A DNA stretch of 14,602 nucleotides from Bacteroides sp. CAG:709 (GCA_000434935.1 FR882182.1:88413-103014), one strand, 5' to 3'; counted from the first letter of the stretch, positions 1-6,848 are shown. Program-made: numbers and translations. Notes: generated from the sequence alone by a model not told the origin.

Positions 1-686
1 GTGCTCTTCGGCAGGTAGCTCGTATTCTCCACCGGATGATTCTTCTGATAAATTGCGATTTCCAATGCCCTGATAAGTCTCTGTCTGGTATCGATGTCCG
101 TCTTGTTGTGCAACGGCTTCATGGACGCCAGCATTGACACCAGCTCGTCAGTCGTTTTTTCCTCCAGCTCTGCCCTCAGCTCCGGACTCGGCGGAACATC
201 CGGTATCGAATAACCGCAGGTCGCCGCTTCGAGGTAAAGTCCTGAGCCTCCGCACAATATAGGGATGCCGCCACGGCTGCGGATATCCTTGTACGCCCGC
301 TCGAACGCCCGCTGATATTGATACAGGTCGAACTTCGTACCCGCATCCACGATGTCGATGAGATGATACGGAATCTCCCCGTACTCGCTCAAATCCTTCC
401 CCGTGCCGATGTCCATCCCGCGATAAACCTGCCGCGAATCGCCCGAAAGAATCTCCGCTCCGGCCCTGTCCTGGCCAATGTCTCCCTCCCGTGCTGCCAT
501 CAGGCGGTTCAGTTCGCGCGCCAGTTCCACCGCATACCGCGTCTTCCCCGAAGCCGTCGGCCCAAGTACGCAAATAAGGTCAATGCTTTTATTTTCAATG
601 AGCTCGAGCAGTTCTTCCGCGCGGATTGTTTCCGGCTCCGGCAGATCCGCGATCATCATGTTTCCGTATGGATTCTTCGTCGGCAT
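1..686 (-). CDS. miaA: tRNA dimethylallyltransferase (MiaA), 3' end outside window
   Basis: MiaA transfers the dimethylallyl group of DMAPP to N6 of A37 in tRNAs that read codons starting with U. Reading the minus strand from the ATG at 686 gives about 228 residues before the left edge. Visible family motifs are the P-loop GPTASGKT (residues 42-49), DSRQVYRGMDIGTGK (83-97) and CGGSGLYL (145-152), plus the DTRQRLIRALEI stretch near the edge. No ATG precedes 686 in frame before non-coding sequence, but Met10 (659) or Met11 (656) could also be the start. Two oddities are a roughly 35-residue lead before the P-loop and an insertion of about 15 residues (LMAAREGDIGQDRAG region) between P-loop and DSRQVYR. 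The GTGKDLxEY and YHLIDI segments look to me like the divergent MiaA paralogue found in Bacteroidales. smpB lies divergently upstream. Confidence 0.93.
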   Translation of the reverse strand, partial: MPTKNPYGNMMIADLPEPETIRAEELLELIENKSIDLICVLGPTASGKTRYAVELARELNRLMAAREGDIGQDRAGAEILSGDSRQVYRGMDIGTGKDLSEYGEIPYHLIDIVDAGTKFDLYQYQRAFERAYKDIRSRGGIPILCGGSGLYLEAATCGYSIPDVPPSPELRAELEEKTTDELVSMLASMKPLHNKTDIDTRQRLIRALEIAIYQKNHPVENTSYLPKS

Positions 687-741
687 TTTGATGTCAATGT
701 TAGTGATTGCAGCCGGCCGCTCTGAAAAATTACACGGCGGC

Positions 742-774
742 TTGCTGTTTTCTGCAAAATTAACGATAAATTTG
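742..774 (+). promoter_or_regulatory. Probable smpB promoter (TTG / TAAATTTG)
   Basis: TAAATTTG at 767-774 matches the Bacteroidota -7 box TAnnTTTG. A TTG at 742-744 is a candidate -33 element with a 22-nt spacer, a little long. The smpB ATG follows 47 nt after the -7 box. The -33 to -7 spacer contains the miaA -7 box on the opposite strand. Confidence 0.6.
755..762 (-). promoter_or_regulatory. Probable -7 box of the miaA promoter
   Basis: On the minus strand this reads TAATTTTG, a match to the Bacteroidota -7 consensus TAnnTTTG. A TTG lies 22 nt upstream (plus strand CAA at 785-787), slightly further than the usual 19-21. The box is 69 nt from the miaA ATG. It lies within 5 nt of the smpB -7 box on the other strand, so the two promoters are interleaved. 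Confidence 0.55.
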
Positions 775-821
775 CAGTTCCGCACAATGAAGCTGTAACG
801 GCTTGTAAAAGAAAGATTGTC

Positions 822-1277
822 ATGGCGAAAGAGAAGAAAAGCAGAGTCAACATAAACAACAAGAGGGCATCGTTCGACTACGAGTTTCTTGAGAACTACA
901 CTGCAGGCATTGTCCTTTACGGAACGGAAATCAAATCAATCCGTGCCGGAAGGGCCTCTATGTCAGATGCTTTCTGCTATTTCGAGAAGGGGCAGCTCTA
1001 TGTGCGCGGCATCAATATCGCCCTTTATGCGTGGGGCTCATGGGGACAACATGCCCCTCTCCGTGATCGTAAATTGCTGCTGCAGAAACGTGAATTGATA
1101 CACTTGCAGCAGAAGGTAAAAGAAAAGGGCCTCACCATCGTAGCGGTAAGGCTCTTCATATCGGAAAACGGCTATGCCAAGCTGAACATTGCACTTGCAC
1201 GAGGCAAGAAGCAGTATGACAAACGTCAGTCTATCAAGGAGAAAGACCTCCGTCGCGAAATGGAACGCGGCGAATAA
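822..1277 (+). CDS. smpB: SsrA-binding protein SmpB
   Basis: SmpB binds tmRNA and delivers it to stalled ribosomes for trans-translation. The 151-residue product is of normal family length. It shows the N-terminal core with KRASFDYEFLENYTAGIVL, the GTEIKSIRAGRASMSDAF segment, and the basic C-terminal tail with KKQYDKRQSIKEKDLRREM, which corresponds to the tail that folds into the decoding centre. The ATG at 822 gives the expected short basic N-terminus. No strong ribosome-binding site precedes it, as is usual in this phylum. It is divergent from miaA and convergent with metK (88-bp gap, no clear intrinsic terminator). No ssrA gene was seen in the window. Confidence 0.97.
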   Translation: MAKEKKSRVNINNKRASFDYEFLENYTAGIVLYGTEIKSIRAGRASMSDAFCYFEKGQLYVRGINIALYAWGSWGQHAPLRDRKLLLQKRELIHLQQKVKEKGLTIVAVRLFISENGYAKLNIALARGKKQYDKRQSIKEKDLRREMERGE

Positions 1278-1365
1278 CGGGCAAACCCTTACAGGTGACG
1301 CCGCGCCCGACATGCCGACGTAACCGCGGAGACGCTGTCGTCGTTCTTCTCTGTCGGCGGAAGGA

Positions 1366-2682
1366 CTACAGGCCGAAGGACTCTTTGACTTTCGGTACGG
1401 AATCAAGCAGCTCCCAGCCGAAGAACTGGAGAACCTGGTTCACTTCTTTACCATCACGGATGACCTTTACAGACTTCGTGTAAGGCTTGCGGCCCACGTG
1501 GCCATAGCTTGCCGTCGGCTCATAGATAGGGTTCTTCAGCTGGAACTTCTCTATGATTTTTGCCGGGCGAAGGTCGAAAATCTCTCCTACCTTCTCAGCG
1601 ATAGCTGCATCGGAAAGTCCGTGAGCGGCTGTGCCATAAGTGTTTACGAAGATGCTGACAGGCTTTGCCACGCCGATTGCGTAAGCGAGCTGCACCAGAA
1701 CTTCGTCAGCCACGCCGGCTGCCACCAGGTTCTTGGCGATATATCTTGCCGCATAAGCTGCTGAACGGTCTACCTTTGAAGGGTCTTTTCCTGAGAATGC
1801 TCCGCCGCCATGTGCGCCGCGTCCGCCATAGGTGTCCACGATAATCTTACGTCCGGTAAGACCTGTGTCGCCATGAGGGCCTCCGATGACGAATTTTCCG
1901 GTCGGATTCACATGAAGGATGAAATTGCCGTCGAAAAGAGCCGCAGTCTGTGCCGGCAATGCCGCAATTACCTTGGGCAGAAGGATTTCCCTTACGTCTT
2001 TCTCGATTTTATCGTGCATCGCCTTGTCCACTCTCTCCTGACCGAACTGGCTTACGGCTTCATTGTACCCCATTTTTCCGAGCTCCGGAGCGACGAATTC
2101 GTCGTGCTGGGTGGAAACGACAATGGTGTGTACGCGTACCGGGTGGTTGTTCTCGTCATATTCGATGGTGAACTGGGATTTCGCGTCCGGTCTGAGGTAC
2201 GGCATGAGGTCGATGCTGTTCTTCCTGATGTCTGCCAGCACCTGGAGCGTAAGGTGTGAAAGCGCGAGCGGCAGCGGCATGAATTCTTCGGTGTCGCGGC
2301 AAGCGTAGCCGAACATCATTCCCTGGTCTCCGGCGCCTTGCTCTTCAGGGTCTGTGCGTACGACACCTCTGTTGATGTCGGCGCTCTGCTCGTGGATTGC
2401 CGAAAGCACGCCGCATGAATTGCCGTCGAACATGTAGTCGGCCTTGTTGTAGCCGATGCGGTTGATGACATTGCGCACGGTCGACTGTATGTCTACGTAT
2501 GCGTGTTCTGCGCGGACTTCGCCGCCTACTACCACGAGGCCGGTGCTGCAGAATGTCTCGCAGGCTACCTTGGATTCCTGGTCTTGTCTGAGGAATTCAT
2601 CCAGAATTGCGTCTGAAATCTGATCGGCCACCTTGTCCGGATGTCCTTCAGAAACAGATTCTGATGTAAATAAGTAATTCAT
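1366..2682 (-). CDS. metK: S-adenosylmethionine synthetase (methionine adenosyltransferase)
   Basis: MetK makes S-adenosylmethionine from methionine and ATP, releasing phosphate and pyrophosphate, as a cytosolic multimer. The product is 438 residues from the ATG at 2682. An upstream in-frame TTG at 2688 would add two residues but is less likely. Visible motifs are the GHPDK loop (13-17) near the N-terminus, GAGDQGMMFGY (the ATP-binding GAGDQG signature) and the glycine-rich GGGAFSGKDPSKVDRSAAY loop with its phosphate-binding lysine. The length is longer than the roughly 384 residues of the Escherichia coli enzyme and similar to other Bacteroidota versions. It is transcribed from a promoter about 235 nt upstream through a SAM-II riboswitch and terminator, so expression should fall when SAM is abundant. 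It appears to be monocistronic. Confidence 0.98.
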   Translation of the reverse strand: MNYLFTSESVSEGHPDKVADQISDAILDEFLRQDQESKVACETFCSTGLVVVGGEVRAEHAYVDIQSTVRNVINRIGYNKADYMFDGNSCGVLSAIHEQSADINRGVVRTDPEEQGAGDQGMMFGYACRDTEEFMPLPLALSHLTLQVLADIRKNSIDLMPYLRPDAKSQFTIEYDENNHPVRVHTIVVSTQHDEFVAPELGKMGYNEAVSQFGQERVDKAMHDKIEKDVREILLPKVIAALPAQTAALFDGNFILHVNPTGKFVIGGPHGDTGLTGRKIIVDTYGGRGAHGGGAFSGKDPSKVDRSAAYAARYIAKNLVAAGVADEVLVQLAYAIGVAKPVSIFVNTYGTAAHGLSDAAIAEKVGEIFDLRPAKIIEKFQLKNPIYEPTASYGHVGRKPYTKSVKVIRDGKEVNQVLQFFGWELLDSVPKVKESFGL

Positions 2683-2768
2683 ATCCAATACTTTTTAATT
2701 CGTTCCGCGCAGGTGGTTCAGGTGTCTGCGTCAATGCTTTTTACGGCTCCTGACAGTCGTCCGGGTAC

Positions 2769-2797
2769 AAAAAAACGTCCCACTGATGTGGAGACGT
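2769..2797 (-). terminator. Riboswitch-controlled intrinsic terminator of the metK leader
   Basis: On the minus strand the RNA reads ACGTCTCCAC (2797-2788), loop ATCA, GTGGGACGT (2783-2775), then seven consecutive Ts (2775-2769). The stem has nine pairs with one bulged T. It lies 87 nt before the metK ATG. Its 5' arm contains CTCCAC, part of the 9-nt CTCCACATC (2793-2785) that is perfectly complementary to the start of the aptamer (2910-2902). It therefore cannot form when that long-range pairing is present. Confidence 0.8.
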
Positions 2798-2860
2798 CAC
2801 AAAAACACAAAACATTGATATGAAAAGTGGTTTCCGCGCCACGCGGTCACCGTTTGTCAA

Positions 2861-2910
2861 CATTTTAGCATTTTTTAACGTGGTTGCAAGCAGGCAAATC
2901 TCTCCACATC
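2861..2910 (-). ncRNA. SAM-II-type riboswitch aptamer upstream of metK
   Basis: On the minus strand this 50-nt element carries the conserved SAM-II landmarks in order: GTGG (2907-2904), GATTTGCC (2900-2893), GCTTGCAACCAC (2891-2880), TTAAA just after it (2878-2874), and TGCTAAAA (2870-2863). P1 is formed by ATGTGG (2909-2904) with CCACGT (2883-2878), including one U-G pair. The loop and the GCTAAAA tail would form the SAM-II pseudoknot; TGC (2870-2868) with GCA (2887-2885) is one possible part, which I could not resolve fully. SAM-II is an established SAM-binding class known from Alphaproteobacteria and Bacteroidota. Its place directly upstream of metK supports the call. A GC-rich hairpin (CCGCG-TGG-CGCGG, 2846-2834) lies between aptamer and terminator. 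Confidence 0.85.
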
Positions 2911-2917
2911 GGTCTTG

Positions 2918-2948
2918 CAAAGGTACAATGTTTATCCATATCTGCAAA
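2918..2948 (-). promoter_or_regulatory. metK promoter (TTTG-N19-TACCTTTG)
   Basis: On the minus strand, TTTG (2948-2945), a 19-nt spacer and TACCTTTG (2925-2918) match both elements of the Bacteroidota housekeeping promoter. Transcription would begin about 5-8 nt downstream, near 2910-2913, so the transcript would start at or just before the first nucleotides of the SAM-II aptamer. Confidence 0.8.
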
Positions 2949-2960
2949 ATATTTTTACAC

Positions 2961-3037
2961 GAGTTTCGCAAGCAGTGGAAGGCGTGTGGTTTCGGAACTA
3001 GTGGGTAACAGGTGTGGAGTTTCGGAACAAGTTGGCA
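2961..3037. repeat. Three degenerate tandem copies of a TTTCGGAACAAGT-like unit
   Basis: Three consecutive units begin GAGTTTCGCAAG (2961), GGTTTCGGAACTAGTGG (2988) and GAGTTTCGGAACAAGTTGG (3017), each about 28-30 nt from the next; the first two units are each followed by GTGTGG. The third is the best copy and recurs in inverted orientation at 3202-3220. No coding function is visible. The repeats begin just beyond the metK -33 element. They are too few and too degenerate for a CRISPR array. Confidence 0.5.
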
Positions 3038-3220
3038 GGCTAAATTTTTCATAACTGAAAGATAATCAATGCTTTGTGAAAATGAGCCCCTGTCAAGTCT
3101 CATAAAAAAACATGGGACTTGGCATGAATTTTCGTCTTCAAGAATCATCGTAATGGTCTGATAGTTAGTAAGTAAAGAGATAATTGACAACTCCTGCCGT
3201 ATGCCAACTTGTTCGAAACT
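3018..3220. repeat. Near-perfect inverted repeat pair flanking about 165 bp
   Basis: AGTTTCGGAACAAGTTGGCA (3018-3037) and the reverse complement of 3202-3220 differ only by one inserted G. The 164-bp interior contains a 13-bp hairpin but no open reading frame with family features and no visible target-site duplication at the outer edges. It could be a small non-autonomous (MITE-like) element, a structured RNA, or a decayed repeat. I cannot decide from one copy. Confidence 0.45.
3091..3124 (+). other. 13-bp hairpin with A-rich loop in the metK / receptor intergenic region
   Basis: TGTCAAGTCTCAT (3091-3103) pairs along its full length with ATGGGACTTGGCA (3112-3124) across an 8-nt loop AAAAAAAC. 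Two pairs are T-G, which are wobble pairs in plus-strand RNA but mismatches in minus-strand RNA, so a plus-strand transcript would fold better. No T-run follows, so it is not a standard terminator. It lies inside the inverted repeat pair at 3018-3220. Confidence 0.5.
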
Positions 3221-3270
3221 GAAAAAAGCGCCGCCTGACCTAAAAAATAACATCATTGAAACAAAAAACA

Positions 3271-3303
3271 TTGAACTTTAATGGTTTTAGTCTTTTATAT
3301 TTG
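3271..3303 (+). promoter_or_regulatory. Probable promoter of the Oar-like receptor gene
   Basis: TATATTTG (3296-3303) matches the Bacteroidota -7 box. A TTG at 3271-3273 is a candidate -33 element with a 22-nt spacer. A second -7-like box, TAAATTTG, lies at 3316-3323 without an obvious -33 partner. The receptor ATG is at 3355, so the leader would be short and AT-rich. Confidence 0.55.
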
Positions 3304-3354
3304 TAAGTAAAGACCTAAATTTGCATTCAAAGTATAATAACAATTATTACCTCT

Positions 3355-6300
3355 ATGAATTATTCATTAAAGCATTTGTTACTTGCCGGCATCGCAATGT
3401 TGGCAGGTACGCTAGCCTATGCACAGGTGACAACGTCTTCAATGAACGGAATGGTGGTCGATGAGAGCGGAGAAGTTCTTACCGGCGCTGCTGTAGTGGC
3501 AGTTCACGTTCCGTCAGGTACTCAGTATGCGACTATCGCCAATGAGCGTGGCCGTTTCTTCATTAACGGTATGCGTGCCGGCGGCCCTTACAAGGTAGAA
3601 GTTTCATTCCTCGGTATGACTTCTGTAGAATATAAGGACGTCGTATTGAAATTGGGCGAGCCGTACGAACTCAATGTAACATTGAAATCTTCCAACGAGC
3701 TGAATGCTGTTACGGTCATCAGCGAGAAGTCTTTCAATGCCAACATGACGGGAGCAGGTTCCAGTTTCGATCTCAGGACAGTGACGAATGTGCCTACCAT
3801 TGACAGAAGTGTTTACGATGTAGCTAAATTCACACCGCAGGCTTCTGTAAACAAGAACGGTGGTATTTCATTCTCCGGTTCAAACAACAGGTACAACAGC
3901 TTCCAGATTGACGGTGCTGTCGCAAACGATACCTTTGGCCTTTCTGCTTCTGGTACAAATGGCGGACAGACAGGTGCTAACCCTGTTTCACTCGACGCTA
4001 TCGAGGAAATTCAGGTGGTTGTAGCTCCTTTCGACGTGCGCCAGTCAGGCTTTACCGGTGGTGCCATCAATGCTATTACCAAGTCCGGAACCAACACTGT
4101 AAAGGGAACTTTCTACACCTATTTCAATAATCAGGACTTTATCGGAAAGACTCCTGGCAAACTCGCCAAAGATAAAGGAATAGAAAGGACGAAATATGAT
4201 TCTCAGCTTTCCCAGACTTATGGCTTTACTGTCGGTGCTCCAATCATCAAGAATAAGTTGTTCTTGTTCATGAGCGGTGAGTATTATAAGAAAACACGTC
4301 CGAACATCTACAATCCTAAAGATGGTGCTTATGACGGAACCACTCTTAAGGAAGATGTTATTGTCGACGGTGAGAATCTTGGAAATGTTTTCAATGCCAA
4401 AATGGCTGAAGCAATGCTCAAGCATTACGAGAAAACTTATCTTGGAGGAAAAGCTACAGGTGATTCTTTTAGCCAGCATCAGATCGACGACCGTTCAATC
4501 AATGCAATGGCAAGAATTGACTGGAACATCAATGATGCCAACAAACTTATGGTCCGTTACCAGTTCATGGATGCTTATGCAGACAAGTATAGCTCCGGCG
4601 CTTATAAGTACTTCTTCAACAAATCTTCTTACAAGCAGTCAAACCGCACCAACACTATCGTTGCGGAGCTTAACTCGAAGATTTCCGATGTCCTCCAGAA
4701 TCAGTTCCGTGCTACTGCGGTGCTCGTAAGAGATCATCGTGACTATCCGTATGCCGGAGCGAATATTGAAGTTAAAGATAATGTAACTCTTAACCTTGGT
4801 ACGGAATACTCTTCAGGTGCCAACTCTATGGATTCAAACACCTTTACCATTTCGGATAACCTCTCATGGTATAAGGGAAGACATGAAATCACTTTCGGAA
4901 CACACAATGAAATTTATTCATTCAACAACTTGTTCCTCCAGTATGCTTTCGGCGGTTATTCTTTCGCAAAGCTTTCTGATTTCTTCAACAATAAGGTCAA
5001 CCAGTTCAACTACAGATATTCAGATCCTGAGTTGACCGGAGGAAACCCTAGATGGGCTGCCACCACTCATGCTGCGCAATTTGGATTTTATGCTCAGGAC
5101 CATTGGAGAGTCAACTCCAACTTCTCATTGACTTATGGTCTCCGTATTGACATTCCTGTCCTTCTGAACAAGCCGACAGAAAATGCTGATTTCAACAAAG
5201 GGGCAATTTCCAAGCAGTATGGACAGGAAGTCGGAACTGTTCCTGCTCCTGCAGTACTGTTCTCACCTCGTGTCGGTTTCCGTTACTTCTTGAATGATGA
5301 CCATTCTACTCTTCTCAGGGGTGGTGCGGGACTCTTCACCGGACGTGTACCTTTCGTTTGGATTTCAAATGCATACAACAACACAGGTATGGAGGCTAAA
5401 TCCATTACAGTTTCCAAGCCAGCTGCGACATTCCCATTCACGAGCAATCCTTACGATGATGTCGTGAAGACTGGTCTGGCTTCTGCTGGTGGAAAAGCTA
5501 CCATCAATACTCTTGACAGACACTTCAAGTACCCTCAGGTATTCAGGGCTAACCTCGGTCTTGAGCAGAGTTTCCTTAACGGATGGAAGTTTACTTTCGA
5601 CGCAATGTTCTCCAAGACATTGAACAACGTGTTCTTCAAGAACCTTGCACTCACCAAGAGCGGTTATACGTATGGTGTGAATGCTGCGGTCGGCGAGTCC
5701 AATCCTGCAAGCAAGGCACCGCTTTACAGCATTGACAAGACTTACTATGCAGTGGTTGCCCTCGACAACACCAACAAGGGTTATACCTACTCCATCAGCG
5801 GACAGCTCGAAAAGCATTTCAACTTCGGTCTTGACTTGATGGCTTCTTATACTTTCGGTCATGCATATTCTGTAAATGATGGTACTTCATCTGTGGCATA
5901 CTCCAACTGGAAGTACAACTACTCTATCGACACCAATGCTCCGGAGCTTTCTCACTCTCTGTTCGACAGGCCTCACAAGATTATGGCAGTGGTTTCTTAT
6001 ACTACTCCGATCTACCTCAGAGGTCTCCAGTCTACAATTTCCCTCTCTTATGAGGCGGGCAGTGGCCAGAGATATTCTTATACAATGAATGAAGGCGGTT
6101 TCGACTTCAATGGTGACGGGTACAGAGGTAACTCCACATTGTACATCCCTACCAAGGACGAAGTAGGCAAGATGAATTGGGCAGATCCTGCAGATGCAGC
6201 TAAATTCGAACAGTACATTTCTGATGATAAATACCTGAGCTCTCATAGAGGACAGTATTCTGAAAGATATGGCGGAATTGCTGCTTTTGAGCATCATTTC

Positions 6301-6576
6301 GATCTTCACTTCGCTCAGGATTTCTACTATGACAGGGAGAAAGGAAGAAAGCTTCAGTTTATCGTGGATTTGCTTAATGCAAGCAACCTCCTCAACAAGA
6401 ACTGGGGTGTTTACAACGCATCTTCATACAATGTGCAGGTGCTGAATCTTACAGACCTCAAAAAAGATACTGACGGCAATATGACTCCTACCTACAAGTA
6501 TAAGCCACAAACTATCAGTATCAGTGACTTCTATTCAAGATGGAGAATTCAGCTCGGCTTCAGACTTACATTCTAA
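3355..6576 (+). CDS. Oar-like TonB-dependent outer-membrane receptor
   Basis: The 1073-residue product has a signal peptide (about 1-24, ending AYAQ). A carboxypeptidase-regulatory-like beta domain follows (about 26-112, starting MNGMVVDESGEVLTGAAVV), then a plug domain with NRYNSFQIDGAV and the VSLDAIEEIQVVVAPFDVR segment. A large 22-strand-type barrel ends in WRIQLGFRLTF, whose final Phe is the usual C-terminal signal for barrel assembly. The order of domains and the plug signature fit the Oar group of TonB-dependent receptors rather than SusC: no SusD-like gene follows and the gene stands alone between a promoter and a terminator. In Myxococcus, Oar is needed for protease secretion; the substrate here cannot be read from the sequence. 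The ATG at 3355 is chosen because the signal peptide begins there. Confidence 0.9.
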   Translation: MNYSLKHLLLAGIAMLAGTLAYAQVTTSSMNGMVVDESGEVLTGAAVVAVHVPSGTQYATIANERGRFFINGMRAGGPYKVEVSFLGMTSVEYKDVVLKLGEPYELNVTLKSSNELNAVTVISEKSFNANMTGAGSSFDLRTVTNVPTIDRSVYDVAKFTPQASVNKNGGISFSGSNNRYNSFQIDGAVANDTFGLSASGTNGGQTGANPVSLDAIEEIQVVVAPFDVRQSGFTGGAINAITKSGTNTVKGTFYTYFNNQDFIGKTPGKLAKDKGIERTKYDSQLSQTYGFTVGAPIIKNKLFLFMSGEYYKKTRPNIYNPKDGAYDGTTLKEDVIVDGENLGNVFNAKMAEAMLKHYEKTYLGGKATGDSFSQHQIDDRSINAMARIDWNINDANKLMVRYQFMDAYADKYSSGAYKYFFNKSSYKQSNRTNTIVAELNSKISDVLQNQFRATAVLVRDHRDYPYAGANIEVKDNVTLNLGTEYSSGANSMDSNTFTISDNLSWYKGRHEITFGTHNEIYSFNNLFLQYAFGGYSFAKLSDFFNNKVNQFNYRYSDPELTGGNPRWAATTHAAQFGFYAQDHWRVNSNFSLTYGLRIDIPVLLNKPTENADFNKGAISKQYGQEVGTVPAPAVLFSPRVGFRYFLNDDHSTLLRGGAGLFTGRVPFVWISNAYNNTGMEAKSITVSKPAATFPFTSNPYDDVVKTGLASAGGKATINTLDRHFKYPQVFRANLGLEQSFLNGWKFTFDAMFSKTLNNVFFKNLALTKSGYTYGVNAAVGESNPASKAPLYSIDKTYYAVVALDNTNKGYTYSISGQLEKHFNFGLDLMASYTFGHAYSVNDGTSSVAYSNWKYNYSIDTNAPELSHSLFDRPHKIMAVVSYTTPIYLRGLQSTISLSYEAGSGQRYSYTMNEGGFDFNGDGYRGNSTLYIPTKDEVGKMNWADPADAAKFEQYISDDKYLSSHRGQYSERYGGIAAFEHHFDLHFAQDFYYDREKGRKLQFIVDLLNASNLLNKNWGVYNASSYNVQVLNLTDLKKDTDGNMTPTYKYKPQTISISDFYSRWRIQLGFRLTF

Positions 6577-6602
6577 GCAATAGAGTCTTATCAATATAAA
6601 TG

Positions 6603-6632
6603 CGGGCGACCCCTAACCGGGCCGCCCGTTTT
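6603..6632 (+). terminator. Intrinsic terminator after the Oar-like receptor
   Basis: CGGGCG (6603-6608) pairs with CGCCCG (6623-6628), and CCC (6610-6612) with GGG (6619-6621) across an A/C mismatch, followed by TTTT (6629-6632). It starts 27 nt after the receptor stop codon. Confidence 0.8.
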
Positions 6633-6692
6633 CTGTTCCCGAAAAAGCGGACAATAGTTGTCGTGGCGCGTAATTCCCTGTTTCATAGCTGT

Positions 6693-6739
6693 TTAGCTGT
6701 TTTCAGAGTTGCTGTTTCGTCAACTCTGAAAACAGTTAA
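6693..6739. other. 19-bp perfect-arm hairpin between convergent genes
   Basis: The arms 6693-6711 and 6721-6739 pair over 19 positions with a single G-T wobble around a 9-nt loop (CTGTTTCGT). The core CTGTTTTCAGAGTTG / CAACTCTGAAAACAG is perfectly complementary. The left arm is preceded by a short direct repeat of AGCTGTTT (6687-6702 region). No T-run follows on either strand. It lies between the receptor terminator and the 3' end of hipA and could block read-through, protect a 3' end, or mark a repeat element. Confidence 0.65.
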
Positions 6740-6790
6740 CTATCTATTGGTCTGTCATTTACGCTCCACGCCCAATGTGTCCTCCCAATA

Positions 6791-6817
6791 TTTGTCCACC
6801 CAAGAATTGGACAAATT
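6791..6817. other. 9-bp hairpin near the 3' end of hipA
   Basis: ATTTGTCCA (6791-6799) and TGGACAAAT (6809-6817) are perfectly complementary across a 9-nt loop. It lies 32 nt beyond the hipA stop codon in the hipA direction, so it may be a 3' end structure, although no T-run follows on the minus strand. Confidence 0.5.
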
Positions 6818-6848
6818 CACACTGCAAGCAGTACGCACGGTTGAGTCC

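Noticed and set aside
148..573. 141-residue minus-strand frame
   Set aside because: It overlaps miaA in another frame; the miaA frame carries the family motifs and this one does not.
1810..2259. 149-residue plus-strand frame
   Set aside because: Antisense shadow of metK without independent features.
2683..2688. TTG at 2688 as the metK start
   Set aside because: The ATG at 2682 is two codons downstream and matches the usual start just before the YLFTSESVSEGHPDK region.
2785..2910. A SAM-I (S-box) aptamer closed by the perfect 9-bp pairing of 2910-2902 with 2793-2785
   Set aside because: The SAM-I core motifs are absent, while GATTTGCC, GCTTGCAACCAC and TGCTAAAA match SAM-II. As an aptamer stem the pairing would also make SAM switch metK on; as an antiterminator it gives sensible feedback.
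2820..3008. 62-residue plus-strand frame starting right after an AAAACATTGA motif
   Set aside because: It lies antisense to the riboswitch and promoter, with a Cys/Arg-rich composition unlike a conserved protein. Kept only as context for the motif finding.
2961..3037. Possible CRISPR array
   Set aside because: Only three units, poorly conserved, no unique spacers of constant length, and no cas genes in the window.
2741..3271. 176-residue open frame on the minus strand
   Set aside because: It spans the metK promoter, aptamer and terminator, has no recognisable domain and an irregular composition; chance frame.
3282..3311. Nine-codon leader peptide frame before the Oar-like receptor
   Set aside because: It overlaps the promoter boxes and would lie mostly upstream of the predicted transcript start.
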